Below are positions 35,669-45,611 of a stretch of DNA of 64,000 nt, piece by piece. Below the pieces are notes generated by a model, which worked only from the letters and a program-made list of their open reading frames with translations, was not told the DNA's origin and did no database searches. The DNA is taken from NCBI RefSeq assembly GCF_029914245.1, contig NZ_JARYZI010000002.1, positions 62,001 through 126,000 of the forward strand, written 5' to 3'. The translations under genes and the position numbers were made by a program. The DNA is from Fusibacter bizertensis (GTDB lineage: Bacteria > Bacillota > Clostridia > Peptostreptococcales > Acidaminobacteraceae). The first letter of the stretch is position 1, and each line of letters opens with the position of its first letter.

Positions 35669-37586
35669 ATATTTCAATCAATTTTACCTCATATGGTGCA
35701 ATCTCTATCTCTCTATATTTTAATACAGCTTCAGTATGATTAAGCAGTATTTTTGCACTTGATCTACTCACCAGTTCTAAACCTTCTGTCAATTCCAAGA
35801 CTTCAATCTCTTGTTTTTGACAAGCTTTGCTTGCCAACATTTTCATAGTATTATCATCTAAGCTTCCACCTAAATAGTATATACTGCCCTTCTCAATGAC
35901 CTTTTCAACAACAGCTGCATATTCACTATAAAACTTGTCAGTATAACTAAATAATACCCTCGCTGATGTTGTTTTAATCATATCACGCCAAACGGTTATT
36001 TCGCCTTTTTCTCCATGACCCGTTTCTATAAATACAACTTGATTTTTACCTAATGACTCATATTTTTCTATGGTTATACCGCACATTTTCTGAAGTGCAT
36101 TTTCGCCAAAATAAAGGTTGTTTTCTTTATCTTTGATTCCACTTCTATAGCCAAAAATTGCGATGCCACCTTTTTTAACAAACGCTTCTACTTTTAACCT
36201 GAGTGATTCATCTACAATTTGCATAGCAGGTAGCACAATAATCTTATAGTCATCAAAATCTTTATTCACTGAAATGACATCAGTCATGACATTCAGACTA
36301 TAAAAACCTTTATATAACTTAACAAACTCTTCAGTAAAATCAAATGCATGACTTTGTGGCTGAGCAGACCAGGACCATCTATTGTCATAGTCATATAGAA
36401 CTGCAACGTCGGCTTTAATAGGTGTTTGGTAGTGCGCTTCATCTCTCTTCATGTCTTCAAAAAAGGCTTCTACTTCTCTATACTTTTCATTTTCAAGGTT
36501 ATCGCTGTCTAATATCCCCTGACAAAATTGTTCCGCACCTTTTGTCATCCCACGCCATCTAAAATAAAGAAGTGCTTCACATCCTCTCGCCATCGCTTGA
36601 TGTGACCACAGTTTTGCTTGATTTGGTCTTGGTAGATAACCTATAACAGTATGCCCTTGTGCACCCATGAGTTCTTCCACAATCCAGAAATTAGACTTTT
36701 TAAGGCCTCTTATATAATCAAGTGTCATCGCAATATGCGCTGGCTGTAGTGGTTTCTCCAATCCACCCCAAACAGGATAGTTATCATATGCAACAACGTC
36801 TAGATGGTCTGCTAAAACATTTTGATCATAAGCACGATCGAAAAATCCACCAAATAAATTGTGAATCACTTTTTGCTCATCACGTTTAAACTTGTTCACA
36901 ATATCGATCTGTAGTTTGGCATAATCGTTGATACTTGCTGATCTAAACCTAGCCCAATCTAGCAAAAGACTTGGATTATGTGAAGTAATTGTAGGTTTAG
37001 GTACAGGAACTTCATCAAACGCGTTATATGTCTGTCCCCAAAATATGGTGCCGTATGCTTTATTAAGGTCATCAACATCCTGATATTTTTTCTTCAAAAA
37101 CATATGAAATCCCTTTTCACAATTTGGACAATAACATTGATCTGAACCTTCATGTCCTAATTCATTGTCAATTTGCCAAGCAATTATAGCCTCTTCTTTT
37201 TCATAATGCGATAAAAGTTGAGTTACGATCTTCACAGTAAGTTCTCTATATTTTTCAGAATTATAACAATAAAGTCTACGTCCACCAAAAGCATGTGGGT
37301 TACCGGATTCATTTTCAGCAATTATTCCTGAATATTTTTTCGCTACCCAAGCTGGAAAAGTCGCTGTTGGCGTTCCAAATATAACTTTTAAGTTTTTCTT
37401 TTTTAAAGCGACGATGACCTTATCAAAATATGAGAAGTCAAACTCGCCTTCATTTTTCTCCATTAGATGCCATGCGAATTCTCCTATACGAACGGTATTG
37501 GCACCTAATTTACATATTCTATCAATATCCTCTTCAAGCATATCTTCTGACCAATGCTCAGGATAATAATCAACACCTAAAATCAT
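35667..37586 (-). CDS. Beta-galactosidase, GH42
   Basis: Cytoplasmic glycosidase of 639 residues, normal for GH42. The acid/base glutamate is in WQIDNELGHE (about residue 140), the nucleophile in WIVEELMGAQG (about 305). Three cysteines in CYCPNC plus one in RRLYCYN form the structural zinc site known in this family. No signal peptide, so substrates must be imported, probably by the MglBAC-type transporter encoded directly upstream. It follows mglC by 151 nt, with two hairpins between, so expression may be reduced relative to the transporter. Galactosidase specificity is likely; arabinosidase activity also occurs in GH42. Confidence 0.93.
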   Translation of the reverse strand: MILGVDYYPEHWSEDMLEEDIDRICKLGANTVRIGEFAWHLMEKNEGEFDFSYFDKVIVALKKKNLKVIFGTPTATFPAWVAKKYSGIIAENESGNPHAFGGRRLYCYNSEKYRELTVKIVTQLLSHYEKEEAIIAWQIDNELGHEGSDQCYCPNCEKGFHMFLKKKYQDVDDLNKAYGTIFWGQTYNAFDEVPVPKPTITSHNPSLLLDWARFRSASINDYAKLQIDIVNKFKRDEQKVIHNLFGGFFDRAYDQNVLADHLDVVAYDNYPVWGGLEKPLQPAHIAMTLDYIRGLKKSNFWIVEELMGAQGHTVIGYLPRPNQAKLWSHQAMARGCEALLYFRWRGMTKGAEQFCQGILDSDNLENEKYREVEAFFEDMKRDEAHYQTPIKADVAVLYDYDNRWSWSAQPQSHAFDFTEEFVKLYKGFYSLNVMTDVISVNKDFDDYKIIVLPAMQIVDESLRLKVEAFVKKGGIAIFGYRSGIKDKENNLYFGENALQKMCGITIEKYESLGKNQVVFIETGHGEKGEITVWRDMIKTTSARVLFSYTDKFYSEYAAVVEKVIEKGSIYYLGGSLDDNTMKMLASKACQKQEIEVLELTEGLELVSRSSAKILLNHTEAVLKYREIEIAPYEVKLIEI

Positions 37587-37653
37587 GGGAACCTCTTTTT
37601 ATAATTTTATTTGATTTTTTAGTTTATATAACCCCTTTTATTATCAATAAGGT

Positions 37654-37708
37654 AAAAATAAAGGCCATCACCTTTATAAAAACGGCATATTGAAGGGGCG
37701 CTGTTTTT
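37654..37708 (-). terminator. Two hairpins between mglC and the GH42 gene
   Basis: On the minus strand the first stem pairs AAAAACAGC with GCCGTTTTT (one G.T); the second pairs ATAAAGG with CCTTTAT followed by TTTT. Partial termination is likely. Confidence 0.6.
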
Positions 37709-37737
37709 ATGAAACGAAATGACCCAAGAGGAGGATT

Positions 37738-38796
37738 TTACTTTCTCTTTATATATTTACGATTATCGATAGCTACTGCGGTTACAATGATCAAACCCTT
37801 TATAATAAATTGCAGATAAGGATTGACCCCAATAAATGACAAGCCGTATGCGATAACTTGGAATATCAATACTCCTGTTACGATACCAGCTATACTTCCG
37901 ATACCTCCGGAGAAGGATAAACCACCGACTATACAGGCTGAAATTGCATCAAGTTCATAGCCATTACCAGTGTTATTGGTTGCCGATCCAATACGTGCGG
38001 CTTCAAGTGCACCACCAAGTCCATAAAGTAAACCAGCTAACACATAAACTAAGATAATCATCTTAGCGACATTTACACCCGATACAGCTGCTGCTTCAGC
38101 GTTACCGCCTACTGCAAATAAATTTTTACCAAAACGCGTCTTATTCCATAAGAACCACATAAAGACGACTGCTATAATTGCATATAATACAAGGAACGGT
38201 ATAATTACCTCTCCAAATTTAAAATAACCTTGTGCTACTTTTGCAAATCTTGGATCTAGCCCACCAATTGGCTGTGCACCATACGGTGGTCTATCATAGT
38301 AAATTGAAGTAACACCATATACGACTACCATCATACCCAAAGTTGCAATAAATGGATCGACTTTAAATTTAGCAACTACAAATCCATTGATCCCACTAAA
38401 AAATGCAGTTACAATCATGACTAGAACAATTGGTACGATAACCCATAATGTTGGCATATCTGGGTACATCTTGTAAAGATAATCAGGCGCTTGCAATAAT
38501 GAAGCCGAGATTACTGCTGCAAGACCAACTTGTCGACCAAGAGAAAGGTCTGTCCCTTTTGCAACGATAATGGTACCAACACCAAGTGCAAAGATCGTTC
38601 TAGTTGAAGCTTGTGTCAATATATTTGTAAAGTTAGTTAGTGAAACAAATCTTGGTTCAATCGCAACAATCACCACCATGAGAGCAAATAAAACAATTAT
38701 GATAGCATTATTCATTAAAAAGTCCAAAAAATCTTTTTTAGTTATGTTTGAAAAATTGACACGTTTTTTACCGTGCTTGTTTACCTTTTCTGACAT
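37738..38796 (-). CDS. mglC: Galactose/methyl-galactoside ABC transporter permease
   Basis: RbsC/MglC-type permease of 352 residues with about ten hydrophobic segments after a basic N-terminal tail. The cytoplasmic loop FAVGGNAEAAAVSGVNV and the segment CIVGGLSFSGGIGSIAG are family signatures, and the protein ends with a short basic tail. It follows mglA by 15 nt. It should form a homodimer channel energised by MglA and supplied by MglB. Confidence 0.95.
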   Translation of the reverse strand: MSEKVNKHGKKRVNFSNITKKDFLDFLMNNAIIIVLFALMVVIVAIEPRFVSLTNFTNILTQASTRTIFALGVGTIIVAKGTDLSLGRQVGLAAVISASLLQAPDYLYKMYPDMPTLWVIVPIVLVMIVTAFFSGINGFVVAKFKVDPFIATLGMMVVVYGVTSIYYDRPPYGAQPIGGLDPRFAKVAQGYFKFGEVIIPFLVLYAIIAVVFMWFLWNKTRFGKNLFAVGGNAEAAAVSGVNVAKMIILVYVLAGLLYGLGGALEAARIGSATNNTGNGYELDAISACIVGGLSFSGGIGSIAGIVTGVLIFQVIAYGLSFIGVNPYLQFIIKGLIIVTAVAIDNRKYIKRK

Positions 38797-38811
38797 ATCG
38801 CCATCTCCCCA

Positions 38812-40329
38812 CTATAAATATTTAGAAGACAATCTTAAAATCTCTTCCTGCGATGTTTCTTTCGTATTGACAATACCTGCAAGCTTACCATTGCTCATAA
38901 CGAGAATTCTATCTGTAATTCCAAGTAATTCTGGCATTTCAGATGATACCATGATGATACCCTTACCTTTTTCAGCTAAATCTATCATCAATTGATATAT
39001 ATCATATTTTGCACCAACATCAATTCCTCTGGTTGGTTCATCGAGCAATAGAACCTCTGGTTCAGTTAGCAGCCATCTCCCAATAATAACTTTCTGTTGA
39101 TTACCACCAGAAAGAGACATAATTCTTGTTTTATTATTTGGGGTTTTTACATTCATGCTACTGACAACCCACCTTGTATCTTCAATAATTTTGTTTTCAT
39201 CTAAAATAGAAAATGATTTTACATAGCGATCAATATTTGCAATAACTGAGTTAAAATAAATATCTTGATTTGCAAAAATGCCTGTTGCTCTTCTCTCCTC
39301 AGTTACAAGTGCAAAACCATTTTTTATAGCGTCACGAGGTGATTTGTTATTCATCTCTTTGCCATTTAAAGTGATTTTACCGGTTGCTTGTCTTTCAGCA
39401 AAGATAGATTCTACAACATCTGTTCTTCTAGCGCCAACCAGTCCTGCAATCCCAAGAATTTCACCTTTTTTAAGTTCAAACGAAACATCTTTGATTGACG
39501 GTTGGTAGACTGCTGTTAGATTTTCAACTTTCAGGATCACATCTTTAGGTGTATTCGTTTTAGGTGGGAAACGATGTGTTAAATCACGTCCAACCATTAA
39601 ACTGATAATTTCATCCGTTGAAATTTCACTTACTTTTTTCGTTGCAATCCACTTTCCATCTCTCATAATGGTAACTTCATCACAAATTTGCTCAAGTTCT
39701 TCCATTTTATGAGAAATATAAATAACTGAAACACCTTTTTCTTTAATAGCTCTAATAATATTAAATAAATGCCCTACTTCTTTTTCAGTTAATGATGATG
39801 TAGGCTCATCCATAACAATCAGTTTAGAATTATAAGAAACTGCCTTTGCAATTTCTACCATCTGACATTCAGAAACTTGAAGTGAACTAACTTTGGTTCT
39901 AGGATCAAGTTTGATATCCAAATCTTTAAATATGGCCAATGTGTCTGAGTACATTTTATCTTCATCTACGAAGAGTCCTTTTTTAGGAAAACGACCAAGC
40001 CAAATATTATCCATTACTCTAGTACTTCTTACTTGGTTAAGTTCTTGATGTACCATAGAAACACCATTATCCAACGCGTGCTTTGAAGAAGTAAAATTAA
40101 CATCGCTCCCATTTAGACGAATGCTACCCGAATCCATATGATAAATGCCAAATAGACATTTCATCAATGTTGACTTACCTGCACCATTCTCCCCCATTAA
40201 AGCATGAACGCTTCCCTTACCAACCTTCAAAGTGACGCCATCTAATGCTTTAACTCCAGGAAACTCCTTAGATACTTCGTTCATTTCAAGCAAATACGCT
40301 GTATTTTCTTTTAATGAATTTTCTTGCAT
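38812..40329 (-). CDS. mglA: Galactose/methyl-galactoside ABC transporter ATP-binding protein
   Basis: Tandem ABC ATPase of 505 residues. The first half has Walker [10 protein letters not shown] and signature [12 protein letters not shown] with Walker [12 protein letters not shown]. The second half has a degenerate Walker A (GLVGARRTD) and a strong signature [14 protein letters not shown] with [11 protein letters not shown]; this asymmetry is normal for MglA/RbsA/XylG. It is separated from mglB by 148 nt containing an attenuator and followed closely by mglC. Confidence 0.96.
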   Translation of the reverse strand: MQENSLKENTAYLLEMNEVSKEFPGVKALDGVTLKVGKGSVHALMGENGAGKSTLMKCLFGIYHMDSGSIRLNGSDVNFTSSKHALDNGVSMVHQELNQVRSTRVMDNIWLGRFPKKGLFVDEDKMYSDTLAIFKDLDIKLDPRTKVSSLQVSECQMVEIAKAVSYNSKLIVMDEPTSSLTEKEVGHLFNIIRAIKEKGVSVIYISHKMEELEQICDEVTIMRDGKWIATKKVSEISTDEIISLMVGRDLTHRFPPKTNTPKDVILKVENLTAVYQPSIKDVSFELKKGEILGIAGLVGARRTDVVESIFAERQATGKITLNGKEMNNKSPRDAIKNGFALVTEERRATGIFANQDIYFNSVIANIDRYVKSFSILDENKIIEDTRWVVSSMNVKTPNNKTRIMSLSGGNQQKVIIGRWLLTEPEVLLLDEPTRGIDVGAKYDIYQLMIDLAEKGKGIIMVSSEMPELLGITDRILVMSNGKLAGIVNTKETSQEEILRLSSKYL

Positions 40330-40424
40330 GGATTACGCCTCCTTTCAAACTATATATTGAATACCCATTTTGACAATGTGTAATTTTTTCTTTCTAAATT
40401 TATATGAATTATTCTATAATTTCT

Positions 40425-40458
40425 CAAAAAATTCGAGATGCAGTAGCTGCATCTCGAA
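40425..40458 (-). terminator. Attenuator between mglB and mglA
   Basis: TTCGAGATGCAG and CTGCATCTCGAA form a perfect 12-bp stem with a 3-nt loop, then T6 on the minus strand. It probably gives a surplus of binding protein over the other subunits. Confidence 0.88.
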
Positions 40459-40477
40459 CAGTTTCTATCATAATGAC

Positions 40478-41509
40478 TTATTTGTATGCTTCTTCAGCAA
40501 ACTCGATATTGTCAATTGTAACAGCTACATAAGGAACACGAACAGCTTTACCTTCATCTAATGTCCATTCAGTACCATCAAGTGGATCTTTTCCATTAGC
40601 AACGTTAAGTGCTAAATCAAATGTTGCGCCACCTTGGTTTTTAGCATCGTTTAATACTGTACCAACCATTTTACCTGCTTTGATTTGCTCAAGTACATCT
40701 GGAATAGCATCTACGCCAACTACAGGCATAAATTTACCATCATCAAAGTAACCAGAAGCATTTAATGATTGAACAGCACCAAGTGCCATACCATCGTTGT
40801 TGCAGATAACCATCTCGATTGCATCGCCGTGTTTAGCAATCCAAGCGTCCATTAATTCTTTACCTTTTACAGAGTCCCACATACCAGTTTGAAGTTCTAA
40901 CTCTTCAACTTGGATACCAGCTTCAACGATTGTTTCTACTGAATATTTAGTTCTAGCTTCTGCATCTGGATGTCCTGGCTCTCCTTTAAGAAGTACATAT
41001 GACATAACGCCATCGCCATTTCTATCCCATTCTGGGTTAGCTTTCCATGCATTTGCAATTAATTCACCTTGGATAACGCCAGCTTCTGCAGATGCAGTTC
41101 CAACATACCAAGCTTTATCATAGCTAGCTAATACAGAAGTTTCAGGTTCTTTATTAAAGAAGATTACTGGTAAATCAGCTTTTTTAGCTTTTTCAATAAT
41201 TGCGCTAGCAGCTTGTGGATCAACTAAGTTGATTGCCAATGCTTTTGCACCTTTTGAAATCATTGTATCTACTTGGTCATTTTGTGTTGCTTGAGAATTT
41301 TGTGAGTCATTCATTTCTAGTGTTGCTTTTCCTTCAGCTTTTGTTTCAATTGCTCTTCTTACGAAAGACATGAAGTTGTCATCGTATTTGTAAATTGTAA
41401 CGCCGATAGTTGGTAACGCATCGCTAGAACCTTCGTCAGCTTTTGCGCCACATGCAGATAATGAGAACATCATTACCAAAATCAATAGAATTGCTGTAAA
41501 CTTTTTCAT
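40478..41509 (-). CDS. mglB: Galactose/glucose-binding lipoprotein
   Basis: Periplasmic-type binding protein of 343 residues anchored as a lipoprotein (lipobox LSACG about residue 20). The galactose-binding family is marked by the EF-hand-like calcium loop DRNGDG followed by VLLKGEPGHPDAEART, nearly identical to MglB of enteric bacteria. The ATG at 41509 is preceded by GGGGAG at 9 nt; an ATG three codons earlier touches the SD and is unlikely. It is the first gene of the mgl operon. Confidence 0.95.
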   Translation of the reverse strand: MKKFTAILLILVMMFSLSACGAKADEGSSDALPTIGVTIYKYDDNFMSFVRRAIETKAEGKATLEMNDSQNSQATQNDQVDTMISKGAKALAINLVDPQAASAIIEKAKKADLPVIFFNKEPETSVLASYDKAWYVGTASAEAGVIQGELIANAWKANPEWDRNGDGVMSYVLLKGEPGHPDAEARTKYSVETIVEAGIQVEELELQTGMWDSVKGKELMDAWIAKHGDAIEMVICNNDGMALGAVQSLNASGYFDDGKFMPVVGVDAIPDVLEQIKAGKMVGTVLNDAKNQGGATFDLALNVANGKDPLDGTEWTLDEGKAVRVPYVAVTIDNIEFAEEAYK

Positions 41510-41551
41510 AAAATTCATCTCCCCAAGTTATAAATTGTGTACTACATTTTC

Positions 41552-41580
41552 ATCTTAGTAAATATTTACGAAACTGTCAA
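41552..41580 (-). promoter_or_regulatory. Promoter of the mgl operon
   Basis: TTGACA, 17-bp spacer, TAAGAT on the minus strand, directly after lacI. The spacer contains the operator palindrome. Confidence 0.88.
41558..41569 (-). promoter_or_regulatory. Candidate LacI-family operator of mglB
   Basis: Perfect palindrome GTAAATATTTAC between the -35 and -10. A related near-palindrome lies at the lacI transcription start. Confidence 0.7.
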
Positions 41581-41591
41581 GAAAAATTTAC

Positions 41592-42626
<1,035 letters not shown>

Positions 42627-42649
42627 TTACACACCTCACGGTTAATTTT

Positions 42650-42663
42650 AGTAAAGTTTTACT
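42650..42663 (-). promoter_or_regulatory. Candidate LacI operator at the lacI transcription start
   Basis: AGTAAAGTTTTACT, a near-palindrome sharing TAGTAAA-NN-TTTAC with the mglB operator. It lies about at +1 of the predicted promoter. Confidence 0.55.
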
Positions 42664-42669
42664 GGTAAT

Positions 42670-42698
42670 ATCATAACTCTTTAAAAGAGTTTTAGCAA
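42670..42698 (-). promoter_or_regulatory. Promoter of lacI with a palindromic spacer
   Basis: TTGCTA, 17-bp spacer, TATGAT on the minus strand. The spacer is almost entirely the palindrome AACTCTTT-A-AAAGAGTT (42675-42691), distinct from the LacI sites. The rest of this 336-nt gap (42603-42938) holds the LacI site and, near 42900, the upstream operon's terminator; nothing else is evident. Confidence 0.6.
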
Positions 42699-42877
42699 TA
42701 TCCCCTACTATTTTAATCGTTTCATAGGTAAATGTCTCAATATTTGTGAAAAAAATAAAAAAATCATTCAGACCAAATCATAATAAAAGTTTACACAAAA
42801 TTAACAACAATGTCACTTCACTAATTTAACCAGTTTTTTTGTTGATTTCATCAATTTTTTTAACTTTAATGTATACA

Positions 42878-42920
42878 AAAGAAAACACAGAAAAATTTAA
42901 GATTAAATTTTTCTGTGTTT
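42878..42920 (-). terminator. Terminator of the sugar-sensor operon
   Basis: AAACACAGAAAAATTTAA and TTAAATTTTTCTGTGTTT form an 18-bp perfect stem, then TTTTCTTTT on the minus strand. Confidence 0.85.
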
Positions 42921-42938
42921 ATTGTACTTTGAAAAGTA

Positions 42939-44036
42939 TTATTGTCCATCATTGATATTTCTATATATGTCTTCTTTGCGATGAAAACCACTCTTTATAA
43001 CAACACTCTCCATATTATCTAAATCTACGACATAAGCATCTAATTTTAAATAAGGAATGTTATCATAGTTATTATAGATAGAATCATTGGCAATTATTTT
43101 TTCGCCCTTGGCCATGCTTACTGCTATTTTCGCCGTAGTAGAAGCTAAGTCATAGATTGGTTTATAAGCTGTTGCTAACTGTGTTTTTTCAACGATACGT
43201 TGACATGCTGACAGTTCAGCATCTTGACTTACAACCAGTACTTCACCCGCTTTCCTCCATTTTGATAATATTTCTATAGCACCCGTTGCAAGCACATCGT
43301 TGGCAGCAATAATCCCATCAATCCGCTCTCCTTTTGACAAGTTTTCTTCGACTAAATCTTTAGCAACTTGCTCTCTCCATTCATTTGCCCACGTTTCATC
43401 AAGTACATTTACAAAGCCTGCATCGATATATTCTTGAATAGCTGCATAGATACCTTCATTCAAAAGTTTAGAATTATTGTCTTTGGGATCTCCATTGATA
43501 ATCAGAAGATTATAAGGTTTAAAAGATTCATCTGATGTATCTAATTCATTTTTCCTAAACTCATCAATTAACCTTTTAGTAATGCCTCTACCGATTTCGA
43601 CGTTATCAAAGGAAACATACAAGTCAACATCTGGGTGCATAATTAGCCGATCATAAGCAATGACATCTATATCATTTCTTTCAGCTTCGCTGATAACATC
43701 ATAGAACGCTTTAGCATCATTTGGGACAATAATTAGGACATCTACCTGTTGATCAATCAAATACTGTATTTGTTCTGTTTGTTTATCTATACTCTCGTTA
43801 GCAATCTGGACATTGAGTTCTGCACCAAGCTCATTAACGGTTGCAACTAAGATTTCGAGTTCTCTTTGCCAGCGCTCTACGACGATACTGTCAAGAGAAA
43901 GACCTATCATTATTTTATCTCTTTTCTCAGCTTTGTCTTTATCTATGCATCCAGATAAAGTAAAAGTCATCGTCATAATGCAGATAAAAGCAATTAACCT
44001 CATAAAACTTACTTTTACTATTCTTCCATGTTTCAT
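42939..44036 (-). CDS. Sugar-binding lipoprotein (XylF/RbsB type)
   Basis: Binding protein of 365 residues with a lipobox TLSGC about residue 30 after a basic N terminus. The fold is type I periplasmic binding protein: IMIGLSLDSIVVERWQ, YLIDQQVDVLIIVP, YDRLI and IIAANDVLATGAI follow the XylF pattern. It is the last gene of the operon with a kinase and a YesN regulator, 15 nt after the regulator, and has no permease or ATPase of its own. It may feed the downstream MglAC proteins or serve as a second sensor. GGGGGA lies 5 nt before the ATG. Confidence 0.88.
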   Translation of the reverse strand: MKHGRIVKVSFMRLIAFICIMTMTFTLSGCIDKDKAEKRDKIMIGLSLDSIVVERWQRELEILVATVNELGAELNVQIANESIDKQTEQIQYLIDQQVDVLIIVPNDAKAFYDVISEAERNDIDVIAYDRLIMHPDVDLYVSFDNVEIGRGITKRLIDEFRKNELDTSDESFKPYNLLIINGDPKDNNSKLLNEGIYAAIQEYIDAGFVNVLDETWANEWREQVAKDLVEENLSKGERIDGIIAANDVLATGAIEILSKWRKAGEVLVVSQDAELSACQRIVEKTQLATAYKPIYDLASTTAKIAVSMAKGEKIIANDSIYNNYDNIPYLKLDAYVVDLDNMESVVIKSGFHRKEDIYRNINDGQ

Positions 44037-44051
44037 AGTGGTCCCCCATTA

Positions 44052-45611
44052 TTAACGGTAGATTTTCTGATAATCCTTTGGCGTGAGTCCTTCAAACTTC
44101 TTAAAAGCTCTAATAAAATAACTCGTATCATTATAGCCCACTTTAAAACAAATATCCTTTATGCTATATTCTCCACTTCTAAGCATTTCTTTGCTTGTTT
44201 CTATTCGCAGTTCTGTCAAATATTCTTTAAAGGTTACCCCTGTATCATCTTTGAAAACTTTTGAAAGATATTGTGGCGTTACATTGAGTCGGAGCGCCAA
44301 GTCCTCTAGAGTAATTTCCCCTTTGTAATCACTTTTTAAAGCGTCAATTGCACTAAGCGTAATCACATTAAACGATTCACTTTGCATTTTTGCATATGCA
44401 GAAAACCATTCCGATACTTTTTTTTCAAAATACTGCAATTTGGCCATAGGAGATCTTCCTGCGATTTCTACAAGATAGTGATGACTAATTTCTTCTTCCT
44501 TAGTTTTGTTAGTCATGCGATGGCTTCTGTTATAGACAAGCACTAATAATTCTATAAGGATAGCTTCTGCATATTCAGTGGTTCGCTTATGGTTAAGCAT
44601 CTGGATATACTCTCCCTCAAAGTACTTTAGCGTTGTTTTAAAGGACTTGTTTCGGTTAACAAAATCATTAAAAAGCTGATTCTTGATTTTTTCAAAAGTA
44701 TCATATGTCGCTTCAGTTTCTTTTAAATCATGCATATCACTTACAGATTTATCTGAAACCCGCATTGCAAGAAGTGATTCAGTGTATGAATCCCTTAATT
44801 GTTCAACTGGTTTTTCTGTACCTATTCCAATCCTTACTCTTAGTTTAAAACGTTCCATAATAAGCTGTGCTAAGTTATTCCAAAAATTTATGTCATTATC
44901 TTCTTCCACATATACGAAAATACGATTTAAAAAAGGATTACTCACAATCGCTGATTTATGATATTTTATATGCGTTTTCAAGTAATCTGCACAGTCATAT
45001 AGCTTTTGGTTATAGTTACTCAAATCACCCGAGTCAGTATCTAGTGGTAGTTTATCAAACTCAATTGTTATTAGTCCCCCCTTTAAAAAAGGGACTTCCA
45101 GTAGTTCTCGATAATGTGCCATGTATTTTAGTATATTTCTGTTAAGCAAAATAGAATTAAAAAAATTACTTTCCACCAATTGTATAGATTGATAATATTT
45201 TTCAATATTATCTAATTCTTTATTTCTAAGTTCTTCTTCGAGTTCTACTTTGGTTTCAATAGAACTAATCACTTCAATGAGTTTACTTTTAGAAAGTGGT
45301 TTTAAGATATAGTCCTCTACATCAAATTTAACAGCTTCTTTTGCATATTCAAAGTGATCATATGCTGAGACTATTATTATTTTTACCATCTGATTGACTT
45401 TCCGTATACGTTCAATAAACTCCAATCCATTCATACCAGGCATTTTTATGTCCGTCATAATAACATTGGGTCTAAAATGTTCCACTTTAATTAAACCCTC
45501 TCTACTGTTCTTTGCAGTTTCTATTGCTATATTCTTAAATTGCGAACTTAGTACCTGTGTTACCGATTCCAAAACTATAGCTTCATCATCTACAATCAAT
45601 ACTCTCAGCAT
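44052..45611 (-). CDS. YesN/AraC-type response regulator
   Basis: Regulator of 519 residues. The receiver (about 1-120) has VDDEAIV, the phosphorylated aspartate in MTDIKMPGMNG and the lysine in LKPLSK. A middle region of about 260 residues without a recognised domain leads to a C-terminal AraC double helix-turn-helix (DLALRLNVTPQYLSKVF and CFKVGYNDTSYFIRAFKK). The start overlaps the kinase stop by 7 nt. With the kinase it should respond to an extracellular sugar and activate transport genes, probably the mgl operon or its own operon. Confidence 0.93.
   Translation of the reverse strand: MLRVLIVDDEAIVLESVTQVLSSQFKNIAIETAKNSREGLIKVEHFRPNVIMTDIKMPGMNGLEFIERIRKVNQMVKIIIVSAYDHFEYAKEAVKFDVEDYILKPLSKSKLIEVISSIETKVELEEELRNKELDNIEKYYQSIQLVESNFFNSILLNRNILKYMAHYRELLEVPFLKGGLITIEFDKLPLDTDSGDLSNYNQKLYDCADYLKTHIKYHKSAIVSNPFLNRIFVYVEEDNDINFWNNLAQLIMERFKLRVRIGIGTEKPVEQLRDSYTESLLAMRVSDKSVSDMHDLKETEATYDTFEKIKNQLFNDFVNRNKSFKTTLKYFEGEYIQMLNHKRTTEYAEAILIELLVLVYNRSHRMTNKTKEEEISHHYLVEIAGRSPMAKLQYFEKKVSEWFSAYAKMQSESFNVITLSAIDALKSDYKGEITLEDLALRLNVTPQYLSKVFKDDTGVTFKEYLTELRIETSKEMLRSGEYSIKDICFKVGYNDTSYFIRAFKKFEGLTPKDYQKIYR

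Noticed and set aside
40370-40561. Plus-strand frame between mglB and mglA
   Set aside because: It crosses an attenuator hairpin and the end of mglB on the opposite strand; no SD.
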